DNA from: Mesobacillus jeotgali | GTDB taxonomy: Bacteria > Bacillota > Bacilli > Bacillales > Cytobacillaceae | Length of the DNA: 64,000 nt | NCBI RefSeq assembly: GCF_900166585.1 | Contig: NZ_FVZC01000009.1 | Span: forward strand, 806,001-870,000 | Reading direction: 5' to 3' | Shown here: piece after piece, positions 29,354 to 37,790 of the stretch | Position numbering within the stretch: position 1 is the first letter of the stretch | How the letters are laid out: each line of letters begins with the position of its first letter | Notes under the pieces: generated by a model | What the model was told of the DNA's origin: nothing | What the model saw: only the letters and a program-made list of their open reading frames with translations | Databases searched by the model: none | Position numbers and translations under genes: made by a program

Positions 29354-29871
29354 ATGCAGCAAAAAGTGGAACAAAAATTATCAGCTTATATACTGGTGAG
29401 CTGATCGCAGTAATCACCTTTGCTTTGCTGTGGATCCTGTATATTAAGCTTTTTGAATGGTCAACTCCCTATTTATCATCTTCTTCCTTATACGTTTTTG
29501 GTCTGCTGGAGTTTATTTTACTTCAGGGAAGTTATTACTGGGTATTTGAAATTACAGCAGCTGAAAAAGGGAGAATTGAAAAAGCTTCCAGATAAACAAC
29601 TTAGGTTTTTTTCAATATTTAAAAAGATAAATGCACTGTTTATATTGATAGGATTTTTTATTTTGGTCTATCTGATAATTAGTAATGAAGTTGAACTGCA
29701 ATGGTTTCTATTTCTATATCTGTTTCGGTAATCGAACACATTAATTACTATCATGTCCGCCTTTCCTATCAAACGATAGGGGAATTAAAAGAATTGAAGC
29801 GGCAAAAAGGATTTCGGAAATCCAGGCTGGCTAAAGAACTGGACAGTTTTTACATAGGGGATGAACTATAA
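29354..29871 (+). pseudogene. Membrane protein gene broken by several frameshifts
   Basis: Three frames together give one coherent protein: a start MQQKVEQKLSAYILVS, then in another frame ITFALLWILYIKLFEW ... FGLLEFILLQGSYYW, then QQLKKGELKKLPDKQLRFFS with IGFFILVYLIISNEVELQWF, then VIEHINYYHVRLSYQTIGEL ... ELDSFYIGDEL. At least three frame changes are needed, near 29400, 29545 and 29725. It looks like an uncharacterised four-helix membrane protein. The stop TAA overlaps the next ATG, a relic of operon structure. Confidence 0.8.
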
Positions 29872-30359
29872 TGGATGCAACATTTTACTTAGAAAATACC
29901 GTATTTAATTATCGTGTCGCGGCTGTTATGGTCGTTAACAACCACGTACTAATTCACCGGCAGTCCATGGAAGATCATTGGGCGTTGCCTGGCGGCAGAG
30001 TCACAGTGATGGAGGATTCACAAACCAGCATTATCAGGGAAATAAAAGAAGAATTGGGGATTGACGTAAAAGTCGACCGCCTGCTGTGGTTCACCGAAAA
30101 CTTTTTTGAATACAAGCGTAGAGACTTCCATGAAATAGGATTGTACTTTCAAGTATCACCATTAGAAGGAAACCTTCAGTTCCATACAGAAGAGTTCTTT
30201 GGAGAAGAAGGTGAAAAGTTGGTCTATCAATGGGTGCCTATTGGCGAGCTAGAAACTATTAAGCTATTTCCAGAGTTTATCAAGACTTCTGTGAAGGACT
30301 TGCCTGAGGCACCGCAACATTTGATTGTTAAGCAGTATAGTATAAAGGCTGGAGAGTAA
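29871..30359 (+). CDS. NUDIX hydrolase
   Basis: 162 residues; Nudix box starts GGRVTVMEDSQTSIIREIKE and continues ELG, at about residues 42-64. The RRDFHEIGLYF segment is typical of YjhB-like/ADP-ribose-type Nudix proteins. Its start overlaps the stop of the broken membrane-protein gene. The nucleotidyltransferase-like gene starts two bases after its stop. Confidence 0.9.
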   Translation: MDATFYLENTVFNYRVAAVMVVNNHVLIHRQSMEDHWALPGGRVTVMEDSQTSIIREIKEELGIDVKVDRLLWFTENFFEYKRRDFHEIGLYFQVSPLEGNLQFHTEEFFGEEGEKLVYQWVPIGELETIKLFPEFIKTSVKDLPEAPQHLIVKQYSIKAGE

Positions 30360-30360
30360 C

Positions 30361-30933
30361 TTGGTGCCTTTTGAAGAATGTAGAAAGATCAATTCATTAA
30401 TGTCGAATTTCAAGCAACCTTGGTACATTGCAGGGGGTTGGGCAATAGATCTTTATCTCGGAAAAATAACCCGGCAACATGGCGATATAGAAATTGCACT
30501 GTTCAGAGATGATCAGTTTTCTTTAAAAGACTACTTAAAAAGCTGGGATATACGAAAAGTTGAAGACCAGGAATTAAAATCATGGGAAACTGAATTCTTA
30601 GCACAACCTATACATGAATTGCATGCTTCTAATTGGAAAACCGGTGACAAGTTTGAAATTTTATTAAATGAAACTGACGGATGTAATTGGAGGTACAGAA
30701 GGGATAATAGAGTGGAAATGACGCTAAAAAACGTGGGAAGTTTTAATGAAAGTGGCATTCCTTATTTAAAACCAGAAATTGTCCTCCTGTATAAATCAAA
30801 GAACATTCGAACCAAAGACCAGCTTGATTTCTTAGGTGTATTAGATAAGTTAACACCAAAGCAAAAGAAATGGCTTAGAGTTGCTTTATCTTTGCAGGAT
30901 TCATATCATCCGTGGTTGGAAAAATTAATTTGA
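30361..30933 (+). CDS. Nucleotidyltransferase-fold protein (aminoglycoside adenylyltransferase-like)
   Basis: 190 residues. WYIAGGWAIDLYLGKITRQH followed by GDIEIALFRDD is the GG(W/S)-x9-DxD/E pattern of the nucleotidyltransferase fold seen in ANT(2'')/LinB-like proteins (PF10706 type). Whether it modifies any drug is unknown, and many chromosomal homologues do not. Start TTG 30361 or GTG 30364, after GGAGAG. In a run of closely packed genes with the Nudix and cupin genes. Confidence 0.7.
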   Translation: MVPFEECRKINSLMSNFKQPWYIAGGWAIDLYLGKITRQHGDIEIALFRDDQFSLKDYLKSWDIRKVEDQELKSWETEFLAQPIHELHASNWKTGDKFEILLNETDGCNWRYRRDNRVEMTLKNVGSFNESGIPYLKPEIVLLYKSKNIRTKDQLDFLGVLDKLTPKQKKWLRVALSLQDSYHPWLEKLI

Positions 30934-30942
30934 GGTGGATAC

Positions 30943-31317
30943 GTGGAATTCTATAACTTTAAAAAGGATACAGGAACTGAGATAACCAAGTTTGATTCGA
31001 ACTTTGTCATGTCACGGATTGTTAGGACGGTTAATCCAACGCATATTGGTTTTATGTACCTCGAACATGATGGACTCATCGGTTTTCATCAGGCAACGAT
31101 GCCGCAGCTTTTGTTGATTGTGAGCGGCACCGGCTTTGTCAGAGGGGAGTCGACTGAGTACTTAAAAGTCGAGCCGGGCACTGCAGTGTTCTGGACAAAA
31201 GGGGAATGGCATGAAACAAAAACTGACAGCGGGTTAACTGCGATAGTCATAGAATGTGAAGATTTGAATCCTTCATCTTATATGTCAAACCTGGAAAACT
31301 ATGAAAAGCTTGTTTAA
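30943..31317 (+). CDS. Cupin-domain protein
   Basis: 124 residues. Small beta-barrel pattern with GFHQATMPQLLLIVSGTGFV, a core VEPGTAVFWTKGEWHET, and a hydrophobic end ... typical single-domain cupin. Metal-ligand residues are only partly conserved (H in FHQ, E/H in GEWHE). GTG start after GAGGTGG. Function unknown. Confidence 0.7.
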   Translation: MEFYNFKKDTGTEITKFDSNFVMSRIVRTVNPTHIGFMYLEHDGLIGFHQATMPQLLLIVSGTGFVRGESTEYLKVEPGTAVFWTKGEWHETKTDSGLTAIVIECEDLNPSSYMSNLENYEKLV

Positions 31318-31586
31318 TAGGTTAGGTAAACCACGAAAGTCTCACAGCGAACAGGATGTAACTGACCACACAGTATTGGCTATAAGCGGTGAAAAATACA
31401 TGAGATCCCGTTAAATGATTTTAAAAAAGGAGAGTTAAGCCTTGTGCCAGATGGTTTGGCTGATTTCTTATGATATGTACAAAAAGAAATGATCAATAAG
31501 TATAAGAATTTGAAACTGACGTTAACAGCATTTCTTTGATAGATTTCTAGCCAAGTATTAATAGCAGCAGATGGGAGGGTAAAAGA
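31318..31586. other. Gene-free stretch, probably with gene remnants
   Basis: No intact gene. Short frames such as TDHTVLAISGEKYMRS and HEIPLNDFKKGELSLVPDGL look protein-like but are broken by stops and frame changes; they may be the remains of one gene. Confidence 0.35.
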
Positions 31587-32393
31587 ATGAATACCGTAAA
31601 GCACTTTACACCTCAGGATCTTTACCTTCATAGAAGCAATTTAAACTCTTTCCTTACTGAAAAATTGAGTCCCCTGGTAACTGACAAGACATGGATGACA
31701 GAATGGAGACAGCTTGCTGAACGGTTCCAGATATTTAAATTTAAGGATTTTTCATTTGAGGAAGCAAATGAGTATACATGGGATACTGTAAGGGTGGGTG
31801 AATTAATAGAGCATACATGTAACAGGGCACGGGAGTTCCTTCCATTTGATGAAATTACAATAACCGTCTTTCCTGCTGTACCGTTCCCTTGGCATAAAAA
31901 CCTTCCCCGACCGATTTGGACAAATGGATTCACGAACGGGCCAAATAATATCCAGATTGCGATACCGCCGCATCCGGACGAAGACTTCCTTTGTTATATG
32001 ATTGCCCATGAACTTCATCATGCAACTGCCAAAAATCCTATCTATAAACTAACACCAGACACATTTACCCTTGCAGAGTGGTTTAAGATGGAAGGTGGTG
32101 CTGAATACTTCAGTTTGAGTCTTTACCCGGATAAAAGGTGGTGGAAAAATGACTTTTCCCCCGAGACAGAGCTGTTGTACTGGAATATGGTTAAAAATAA
32201 TTGCGATTCTGCTGATGGAAAAATCAAGAATCTTTTTGCTTTTGGTGACCCGAAAAAAGGGATACCTTTTATGGCTGGATATGCTTTTGCATACAACCTT
32301 TTTCTCGCATACACGAAGTATTACCCGGAGAAGTACTATATGGATTTATTGACTGTAAAACCTGCTGAATTCCTTGGTATATATCAAAAATAA
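31587..32393 (+). CDS. DUF2268-type putative Zn-dependent protease
   Basis: 268 residues. Zinc motif IAHELHHATAKN around residue 140 and a downstream acidic segment WFKMEGGAEYFSLSL supply the HExxH plus Glu pattern of DUF2268 proteins. No signal peptide or membrane segment, so cytoplasmic. Substrate unknown. ATG 31587 follows GGGAGGG. Confidence 0.82.
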   Translation: MNTVKHFTPQDLYLHRSNLNSFLTEKLSPLVTDKTWMTEWRQLAERFQIFKFKDFSFEEANEYTWDTVRVGELIEHTCNRAREFLPFDEITITVFPAVPFPWHKNLPRPIWTNGFTNGPNNIQIAIPPHPDEDFLCYMIAHELHHATAKNPIYKLTPDTFTLAEWFKMEGGAEYFSLSLYPDKRWWKNDFSPETELLYWNMVKNNCDSADGKIKNLFAFGDPKKGIPFMAGYAFAYNLFLAYTKYYPEKYYMDLLTVKPAEFLGIYQK

Positions 32394-32397
32394 GAAG

Positions 32398-32461
32398 TTA
32401 AAGGCAGGAAATCGTAGCTCAACTAATTATGAAAATTTCAAGCCTAGCTAAATCCTGCCTT
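32398..32461. terminator. Inverted repeat between converging genes
   Basis: AAGGCAGGA at the left and TCCTGCCTT at the right, with an inner TAGCT/AGCTA pair and a long loop. It lies between the DUF2268 gene and a converging Nudix gene and may end both transcripts. Confidence 0.5.
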
Positions 32462-32471
32462 AATCTATCTA

Positions 32472-32861
32472 TCAAACTACTATCTTTAAAGCTTCAATTA
32501 CTCTGGAAACATGCAGGTCGTCCTTCATGGAGTCTAAAGAATGCCATCTTACCTCTTTTAAGGTTTGTTCATCACCATATTCTGGGTCACATCCAAGGAG
32601 GGGTTCCTTATCATCCAGTTGACGGACTAAAAAACATCTTTCTTCACCACCGCTGTATTCTCCAGTGAAAAGATATTCCACCACTTCGACATCCAAGTTT
32701 ACTTCTTCTTTTACTTCCCGTACGACCCCATCCTCGAATGATTCGAATCCCTCTAACCCGCCGCCTGGAAGTGTCCAAAAGGTTCCGTCAGGGTAAACGT
32801 GTTTTGTCATAAGTATATAATTGTTTTTAATGATTGCCGCAAACGCTCGTGGTCTAGTCAA
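32472..32861 (-). CDS. NUDIX hydrolase
   Basis: 129 residues; Nudix box GGGLEGFESFEDGVVREVKE with following EVN at about residues 33-55, and TRPRAFAAIIKNNYILMTKH at the start. MutT-type size. TTG start 32861 lies eight bases after CGAGGTG. Its 5' end faces repeat array 2. Confidence 0.87.
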   Translation of the reverse strand: MTRPRAFAAIIKNNYILMTKHVYPDGTFWTLPGGGLEGFESFEDGVVREVKEEVNLDVEVVEYLFTGEYSGGEERCFLVRQLDDKEPLLGCDPEYGDEQTLKEVRWHSLDSMKDDLHVSRVIEALKIVV

Positions 32862-32956
32862 AAAGCAAACACCTCGTTAAAAGATTATTTTCATAATTTT
32901 AACATATATGGAATAAGAATGTGGATTATTACAATGCTTTGATAGTTTTTGAAATC

Positions 32957-33470
32957 AGGTTCGGATAGAAAGGCTATAACAGTCATGCATAAGTCTGTAG
33001 CCAGAAAAGAGTCCGATATAATGGCCATTTCGGACAAACCGAAGGATGGAACAGTATAAAAGTGACCGAAAGAAAGGCTCTATCGGACAATCAGAAGGAG
33101 AGAACAGTCGAAAAGTGTCCGAAAGAAAGGCTCTATCGGACAATCAGAAGGAGAGAACAGTATAAAAGTGACCGAAAGAAAGGCTCTATCGGACAATCAG
33201 AAGGAGAGAACAGTATAAAAGTGACCGAAAGAAAGGCTCTATCGGACAATCAGAAGGAGAGAACAGCCGAAAAGTGTCCGATAGAAAGGCTCTATCGGAC
33301 AATCAGAAGGAGAGAACAGTCGATAAGTGTCCGAAAGAAAGGCTCTATCGGACAATCAGAAGGAGAGAACAGTCGAAAAGTGTCCGAAAGAAAGGCTCTA
33401 TTGGACAAACAGAAGGTTGGACATACAGAAGGATAGAACACGGAAAACCGTCTGATAAAAAGTGGGCCAC
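32957..33470 (+). repeat. Tandem hairpin repeat array 2, 53-bp units
   Basis: Clean units start at 33062, 33115, 33168, 33221, 33274, 33327 and 33380, exactly 53 bp apart; degenerate units precede them at about 32957 and 33009. Unit: GTGTCCGAAAGAAAGGCTCT, then ATCGGACAATCAGAAGGAGA, then GAACAGTCGAAAA. The stem GTCCGATAGA/TCTATCGGAC is perfect only in the unit at 33274; others carry A/T or GACC changes. A terminator lies 120 bp beyond. Confidence 0.95.
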
Positions 33471-33589
33471 CCTTCCATAAGGCAGAAACGGATTCCGAAT
33501 CCAAAACCAACTTTTAAGAATGGCGCCTAAGAACTTTTAATCAAAAGGCTCGACTGGGTACTTGGATATGAAGCATAAATAAAATGGGA

Positions 33590-33614
33590 AAGCTGCTGGT
33601 TAGCAGTTTTTTTT
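33590..33614 (+). terminator. Terminator downstream of array 2
   Basis: CTGCT, GGTT loop, AGCAG, then eight T residues. No + strand gene lies upstream of it before the DUF2268 gene at 32393, so it suggests that array 2 itself is transcribed on the + strand. Confidence 0.7.
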
Positions 33615-33744
33615 GCATTAAATAATAATTATTTTAATTAAAATAAGCTGTAAACTTTTATTTATCGCTAATATAAATGATTTTGTTTATCAATTAAAAT
33701 ATTTTTTCTCAATTAACTTGATTTTGTAAAAAGAGTGCTATAAA

Positions 33745-33766
33745 ATTAGATTATAATAATTCTAAT
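33745..33766. promoter_or_regulatory. Inverted repeat over a -10 element upstream of the CDF gene
   Basis: ATTAGA ... TCTAAT arms with TATAAT (33752-33757) between them, ending 16 bp before the CDF start codon. May be an operator for a metal-sensing repressor; no convincing -35 was found. Confidence 0.35.
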
Positions 33767-33782
33767 CTAGAGGGTGAAGTTT

Positions 33783-34643
33783 ATGAGCGCTGCAAATGTG
33801 CAGAACCATCATAATAATAAAAATAAGAAATTATTCATATGGGCCGCTGGGTTAACTCTTACGTTCGCACTCATTGAAATCATCTATGGCTTTCTGTCTG
33901 GTTCATTGATGATAATAGGCGACGGTGTCCATATGAGCTCGGATGCTATATCGCTTATTCTTTCCCTGGTTGCAGCCATCATGGCCACTAAAGCAGCTAC
34001 CAAGAAACGAACATTTGGTTACAAGCGTTTTGAGCCAATTGCTGCTTTTATAAATGGCCTTACACTGATCTTGATTCCTTTGTACATTATCTATGAAGCA
34101 ATCAATCGTATGATCAAGCCGGTGGACATTGTCCCTGAACAAATGATTGCTGTGGGTGTCATAGGACTGCTGATTAATGCACTTGTTGGATACATCTTAT
34201 CCAAGGGCGATTCAAATCTGAATATGAGAAGCGCAATTCTCCACGTTTTTGCGGATATGATCACCAGTCTAAGTGCCGTTATTGTTGCATTGGCTATTAT
34301 TTTATTTGACTTTACCTGGCTGGATCCCGTGGGAAGTATTATAACTTCTATCATTATCATTCGTGGTGGAATTTCAATTACAAAAGAGTCGTTCAATATC
34401 CTTATGGAGGGAACACCTGAAGGCTATTCGGTGGACAAAATTAAACAATCTCTCCAAAGTATTAGCGAAGAAATGGAAGTGCAGGACGTGAAAGTATGGT
34501 GTGTCAATGAAGCCGAGGTTTACACCATGATTCGTGTGAAATCGTCCGAAGGTATTGTCAAAAACCTGCAAAAATCAATCAAAGACCTTGTCACCAAGTC
34601 AACGAAAATCCCAACTGAAAATATATTTGTTGATTTGTATTAA
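33783..34643 (+). CDS. Cation diffusion facilitator (CzcD/ZitB-like)
   Basis: 286 residues, six membrane helices and a C-terminal cytoplasmic domain. Metal-binding pairs HxxxD: GDGVHMSSDA in helix 2 and LHVFADMITS in helix 5. CDF proteins export Zn, Co or Mn against protons. A histidine-rich N-terminus (QNHHNNKNK) fits Zn-type members. ATG 33783 follows GAGGGTG; terminator follows. Confidence 0.9.
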   Translation: MSAANVQNHHNNKNKKLFIWAAGLTLTFALIEIIYGFLSGSLMIIGDGVHMSSDAISLILSLVAAIMATKAATKKRTFGYKRFEPIAAFINGLTLILIPLYIIYEAINRMIKPVDIVPEQMIAVGVIGLLINALVGYILSKGDSNLNMRSAILHVFADMITSLSAVIVALAIILFDFTWLDPVGSIITSIIIIRGGISITKESFNILMEGTPEGYSVDKIKQSLQSISEEMEVQDVKVWCVNEAEVYTMIRVKSSEGIVKNLQKSIKDLVTKSTKIPTENIFVDLY

Positions 34644-34652
34644 CATGAAATT

Positions 34653-34688
34653 GAGTCGTACTTCGCCAAAGAAGTACGATTCTTTTTT
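34653..34688 (+). terminator. Terminator of the CDF gene
   Basis: CGTACTTC / GAAGTACG stem, six-base loop, then TTCTTTTTT. Confidence 0.88.
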
Positions 34689-34748
34689 AAAAAGAAGGAA
34701 AATCCAGGGTTGATAAAGAATCCATTTATAAAAAATCGGAGGATTAAT

Positions 34749-35354
34749 ATGGATACAAATCATGTCAGGACATCCGGTGCTTACATTTTATACAATGGAT
34801 TATTCCCCTTCCAGGTCGGTCCAACCCGAAAAGGTGATAAACTGGGCGTGGTTAGGCTTGGTGGCCATCGTGAAGGAAATGAAACCGCACTTGAGACAGC
34901 AATCCGAGAAGTTTTTGAAGAATCATCAATGAAAATCCGCACCATCAATTCTCCCATTACTTTTTTCAAGAAGGGCTGGGACGATGAAACAAAAAAAGTA
35001 AAGACAGAAGAGACAATTGCTCCAATTTTGATTAAAGGTACAGATCCAGCGGGTTCAACAGCGATGTATCTTGGTTATTCCGATAGCGAACCTCGGCCTT
35101 CTTCAGAAACAAACGGTCTCCTCCTGCTTACTTCTGATGACATCCAACGAATTTGTAAAGGTGGATTCACACTGAGGAATTATTTAGCGCAAGGCGGTTC
35201 GGCAGTGTTGAAAACAGACATAAATACAGATTTGCCCCTTCAGCCTTTCCCGCAGTTGTTATTTTTGCACGAACTGTTAGAAAAAGAAAAAAGATTAATG
35301 GGCAAGTTCCTCCTGGGAGAATTAAATGGATCAAATGGTCATCACAAAAAGTAA
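34749..35354 (+). CDS. NUDIX-domain protein
   Basis: 201 residues. Nudix box GGHREGNETALETAIREVFEE at about residues 36-56. A longer C-terminal part (SSETNGLLLLTSDDIQRICK ... LLFLHELLEKEK) follows, larger than in housekeeping MutT proteins. Substrate unknown. Start at ATG 34749 after CGGAGGA; the frame upstream to 34710 has no ribosome site. Confidence 0.85.
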   Translation: MDTNHVRTSGAYILYNGLFPFQVGPTRKGDKLGVVRLGGHREGNETALETAIREVFEESSMKIRTINSPITFFKKGWDDETKKVKTEETIAPILIKGTDPAGSTAMYLGYSDSEPRPSSETNGLLLLTSDDIQRICKGGFTLRNYLAQGGSAVLKTDINTDLPLQPFPQLLFLHELLEKEKRLMGKFLLGELNGSNGHHKK

Positions 35355-35371
35355 ACAAGGAAGTGAAGAAA

Positions 35372-35767
35372 GTGATTTATGAAATGACGTATCAAATCCG
35401 TGTAACAGATTTTGAAAAAGGGTTGCACTGGTATAAAACCTTATTAAACAAAGAACCGGATTTTACACCTCATGAAGGATTTGCGGAATGGGAGATCATA
35501 CCGGGGGCCTGGCTTCAGGTATCAGAGGGAAGCCCTTCGGAAGGGAGCGGTCCAATGCGTTTAGGTGTCAGGTCAATAGAGGACGAGCGGGTCCGGTTGA
35601 TGAGTGAACTGGATGTTGAATTCTTTGAGATTTTTGCCAGAGAGGAAGTACCTGTTAAGTGGGCAACATTTTCCGACCCATGGGGAAACCAATTTGGTTT
35701 TTTTGAATATGTTAAAGAGGCGGAAATGCATGATCGAGTAGCTTCTATTTTAGGAAAAAAGAAGTAA
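35372..35767 (+). CDS. VOC superfamily protein
   Basis: About 131 residues: YQIRVTDFEKGLHWYKTLL at the N-terminus and FSDPWGNQFGFFEYV at the end, the single-module VOC (glyoxalase-like) layout. Metal ligands are not obvious. No ATG with a good site: GTG 35372 sits eight bases after GGAAG; GTG 35363 and ATG 35384 are alternatives. Immediately follows the Nudix gene. Confidence 0.75.
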   Translation: MIYEMTYQIRVTDFEKGLHWYKTLLNKEPDFTPHEGFAEWEIIPGAWLQVSEGSPSEGSGPMRLGVRSIEDERVRLMSELDVEFFEIFAREEVPVKWATFSDPWGNQFGFFEYVKEAEMHDRVASILGKKK

Positions 35768-35784
35768 AGGAGCTGCAATAGCTG

Positions 35785-36021
35785 TTGAAATTTATTGAAG
35801 CAGGTTTCGGAAACAGATGGGTGCTCCGAACGGAAATTGAAATAGAGGACGGAAATGAATATGAAGTGCGAGGAGTACAAGGTCCGATTCATTTTCATTC
35901 AGCATATTTAAGATTATGGCTCTGGAAAACAGTGATCATATTGGATTCCAGAGAAGGTTTTAAAAAAGTACATAAGAATGATAAAAATTTAAAATTTCTA
36001 ATAGGAATTGTCAGCAGGTAA
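35785..36021 (+). CDS. DUF3977 family protein
   Basis: 78 residues, with the family features FIEAGFGNRWVLRTEIEIED at the start, GPIHFHSAYLRLWLWKTVII in the middle, and LKFLIGIVSR at the end. Unknown function. TTG start at 35785 after AAAGGAG, with an unusually long spacing of about 12 bases. A long perfect hairpin follows. Confidence 0.75.
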   Translation: MKFIEAGFGNRWVLRTEIEIEDGNEYEVRGVQGPIHFHSAYLRLWLWKTVIILDSREGFKKVHKNDKNLKFLIGIVSR

Positions 36022-36041
36022 TACGCTTGTTTTATAAGAGA

Positions 36042-36084
36042 GAGGTTAAAGTCTTCTGCCCGTGGTGGTGAAGACTTTAACCTC
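36042..36084. terminator. 15-bp perfect hairpin between converging genes
   Basis: GAGGTTAAAGTCTTC pairs with GAAGACTTTAACCTC with a 13-base loop. No T run follows on either strand. It lies between the DUF3977 gene and the converging gene 36087-36542, so it may act in transcript ending or stability. Confidence 0.6.
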
Positions 36085-36086
36085 GA

Positions 36087-36542
36087 TCACCTTCCCGCAC
36101 TATATAGAATGTTGGAAGTTAGAAAAACACCTACAGGTGGTAATGCTCCGTTGCTGATCGGCGCACCTTTCAAGGCGGTGTCAGCTGTCGCAATCCAATC
36201 GCCGAATTCTCCAGCTTGCAAGGATGGAGGCTTCATGAGGAATTGTCCGCTTAAAACTGAATGTCGAATTTTAATCCCTGGGTCATCAAAGATAGCTAAT
36301 TGTCCTGTAAACGAAGCATAGGGTGAATCAAAACGAATTACTTTATCCGTTTCCTCCCAAGTACCCTGGATCATAATGGGTTGCCCCCGGAAATTAGCAG
36401 TACCGGTAAATGTGTTTCCCGACAAGGAGTTAATTGTGATAGTTCCTCGGACGATCGGCTTCCCGGCAATTTGCGCATCAATCCCCCACCGAGAAGGAAC
36501 GGGTAAACTGGTCATCTCGTTCTGTCTTGTGTACAACCTCAT
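36087..36542 (-). CDS. Uncharacterised beta-rich protein
   Basis: 151 residues from ATG 36542 (AAAGGAG is very close, spacing two to three bases; ATG 36512 is the alternative). I do not recognise the family. The sequence alternates hydrophobic and polar residues in a beta-barrel fashion with three similar strands (GTITINSLSGNTFTGTANF, IMIQGTWEETDKVIRFDS, YASFTGQLAIFDDPGIKIRH). No signal peptide. Stands alone on the minus strand in the accessory block. Confidence 0.6.
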   Translation of the reverse strand: MRLYTRQNEMTSLPVPSRWGIDAQIAGKPIVRGTITINSLSGNTFTGTANFRGQPIMIQGTWEETDKVIRFDSPYASFTGQLAIFDDPGIKIRHSVLSGQFLMKPPSLQAGEFGDWIATADTALKGAPISNGALPPVGVFLTSNILYSAGR

Positions 36543-36708
36543 CTCTCCTTTAGATTTAGGTTCATAGCCTATAAAAAGTATATGCAGCAATTGACAAAGT
36601 TGGGAATGCGAACTGGGTGCACCACTTACAGAGGAGGAAATTCTATATAAGAGGCAGTGTCTTGTTTAAAAACAAATAAAATCTAGAAATTAATTAGGAG
36701 AGATCCAA

Positions 36709-37203
36709 ATGATAATAGCCAAAAAAGGAACAGTTTCCCTGCAGTTTTATAAATCTGAATTTAGAAGTTCGCTTTTATCAGACTACGTCTTGCTAGATCA
36801 ACAAAGGAGATTCACTGCCCTACCGGGAGACGCTCTGGAAAAATGTGATGAAGATCCGGACAGGCATCCTGTTGTCATTTTTTATGAAAATGTCCCTGCG
36901 GGTTTTTTTGTACTTCATGGCTGGGAGGGTGTGAAGGACTACACAGAAAACCAGACCGCATTGCTGTTAAGAGCCTATTCGATTAATCTTCCCTATCAAG
37001 GGAAAGGAATTGCTACAGCGTCAATCAAATTATTGAAGCCATTTGTAAAGGGAAATTTCCCTTCTGTAAATGAAATAATATTGACTGTAAATCAATCAAA
37101 TATCACTGCGCAAACTGTTTACAAAAGAGGCGGCTTTGTGGACCGGGGTGAAAGGGTGATGGGAAGAGAAGGAGAAATGTTCATTTACCATTTGAATTTA
37201 TAG
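36709..37203 (+). CDS. GNAT-family N-acetyltransferase
   Basis: 164 residues. Motif A is INLPYQGKGIATASIKLLK at about residues 93-111 (Q-x-x-G-x-A), then LTVNQSNITAQTVYKRGGF. N-terminal half has a substrate region not shared with the other GNAT genes of the window. AGGAGAG before ATG. Confidence 0.85.
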   Translation: MIIAKKGTVSLQFYKSEFRSSLLSDYVLLDQQRRFTALPGDALEKCDEDPDRHPVVIFYENVPAGFFVLHGWEGVKDYTENQTALLLRAYSINLPYQGKGIATASIKLLKPFVKGNFPSVNEIILTVNQSNITAQTVYKRGGFVDRGERVMGREGEMFIYHLNL

Positions 37204-37376
37204 AAATTTTAATAACAAATTCTAATTTAGTCGTAATGCAATCATTTCATGCCCGATCATAACCCAAAAACTCTTACTTATCATACAGTAGCTTAATTGG
37301 AAAAAAATGAATCCTTTTCTCTTGCTAAAGCGTAATGTTATAAAGGATTTTGGCAACTGTTGGAGGAGGATGACTT

Positions 37377-37739
37377 ATGGTAGAAGTACCAGCAGATTTT
37401 ATGTTTAATTTTGTCCCTGTTTTTATTGGGGCAATCTTTATTTTGGTATTTGGCATGATTATTTTTACAATCATTAAAAGCATCGGCACCTGGAGCAAGA
37501 ACAACCAGTCCCCACGTGTAAATTCAAACGCCAAAGTAGTCACAAAAAGAACAAGCGTTCGTGGCGGCGGTGAAACGAACGCTCGAAATCTTTATTATGT
37601 AACATTTGAGTTTGATAGTGGTGATAGATTGGAGCTGCACGTAAACGGGCAGGAATTTGGTCAACTGGTGGAAGGAGATTATGGAGAACTTACCTTTCAG
37701 GGGACGCGTTATTTAGGTTTCACGAGACAACGTAAATAA
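37377..37739 (+). CDS. DUF2500 family membrane protein
   Basis: 120 residues: an N-terminal transmembrane helix (about 13-34) and a beta-rich domain with AKVVTKRTSVRGGGETNARN and YYVTFEFDSGDRLELHVNG, then GELTFQGTRYLGFTRQ. This is the DUF2500 pattern; function unknown. ATG 37377 follows TGGAGGAGGA. Confidence 0.85.
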   Translation: MVEVPADFMFNFVPVFIGAIFILVFGMIIFTIIKSIGTWSKNNQSPRVNSNAKVVTKRTSVRGGGETNARNLYYVTFEFDSGDRLELHVNGQEFGQLVEGDYGELTFQGTRYLGFTRQRK

Positions 37740-37747
37740 ATTTAATG

Positions 37748-37781
37748 AAAAGACCAAATCACTTGTTGGATTTGGTCTTTT
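37748..37781. terminator. Bidirectional terminator
   Basis: AAAAGACCAAATC pairs with GATTTGGTCTTTT; lies between converging genes. Confidence 0.92.
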
Positions 37782-37790
37782 CCATTTGTT

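Noticed and set aside
31387..31470. Selenocysteine readthrough of TGA in the remnant before the DUF2268 gene
   Set aside because: The frame has further stops, no SECIS-like hairpin was seen, and the surrounding sequence looks decayed.
33062..33436. Long open frame through array 2 (124 codons)
   Set aside because: The 53-bp repeat has no stop codon in several frames, so long frames arise automatically; no ribosome site, and the product is just the repeat cycling every 53 residues.
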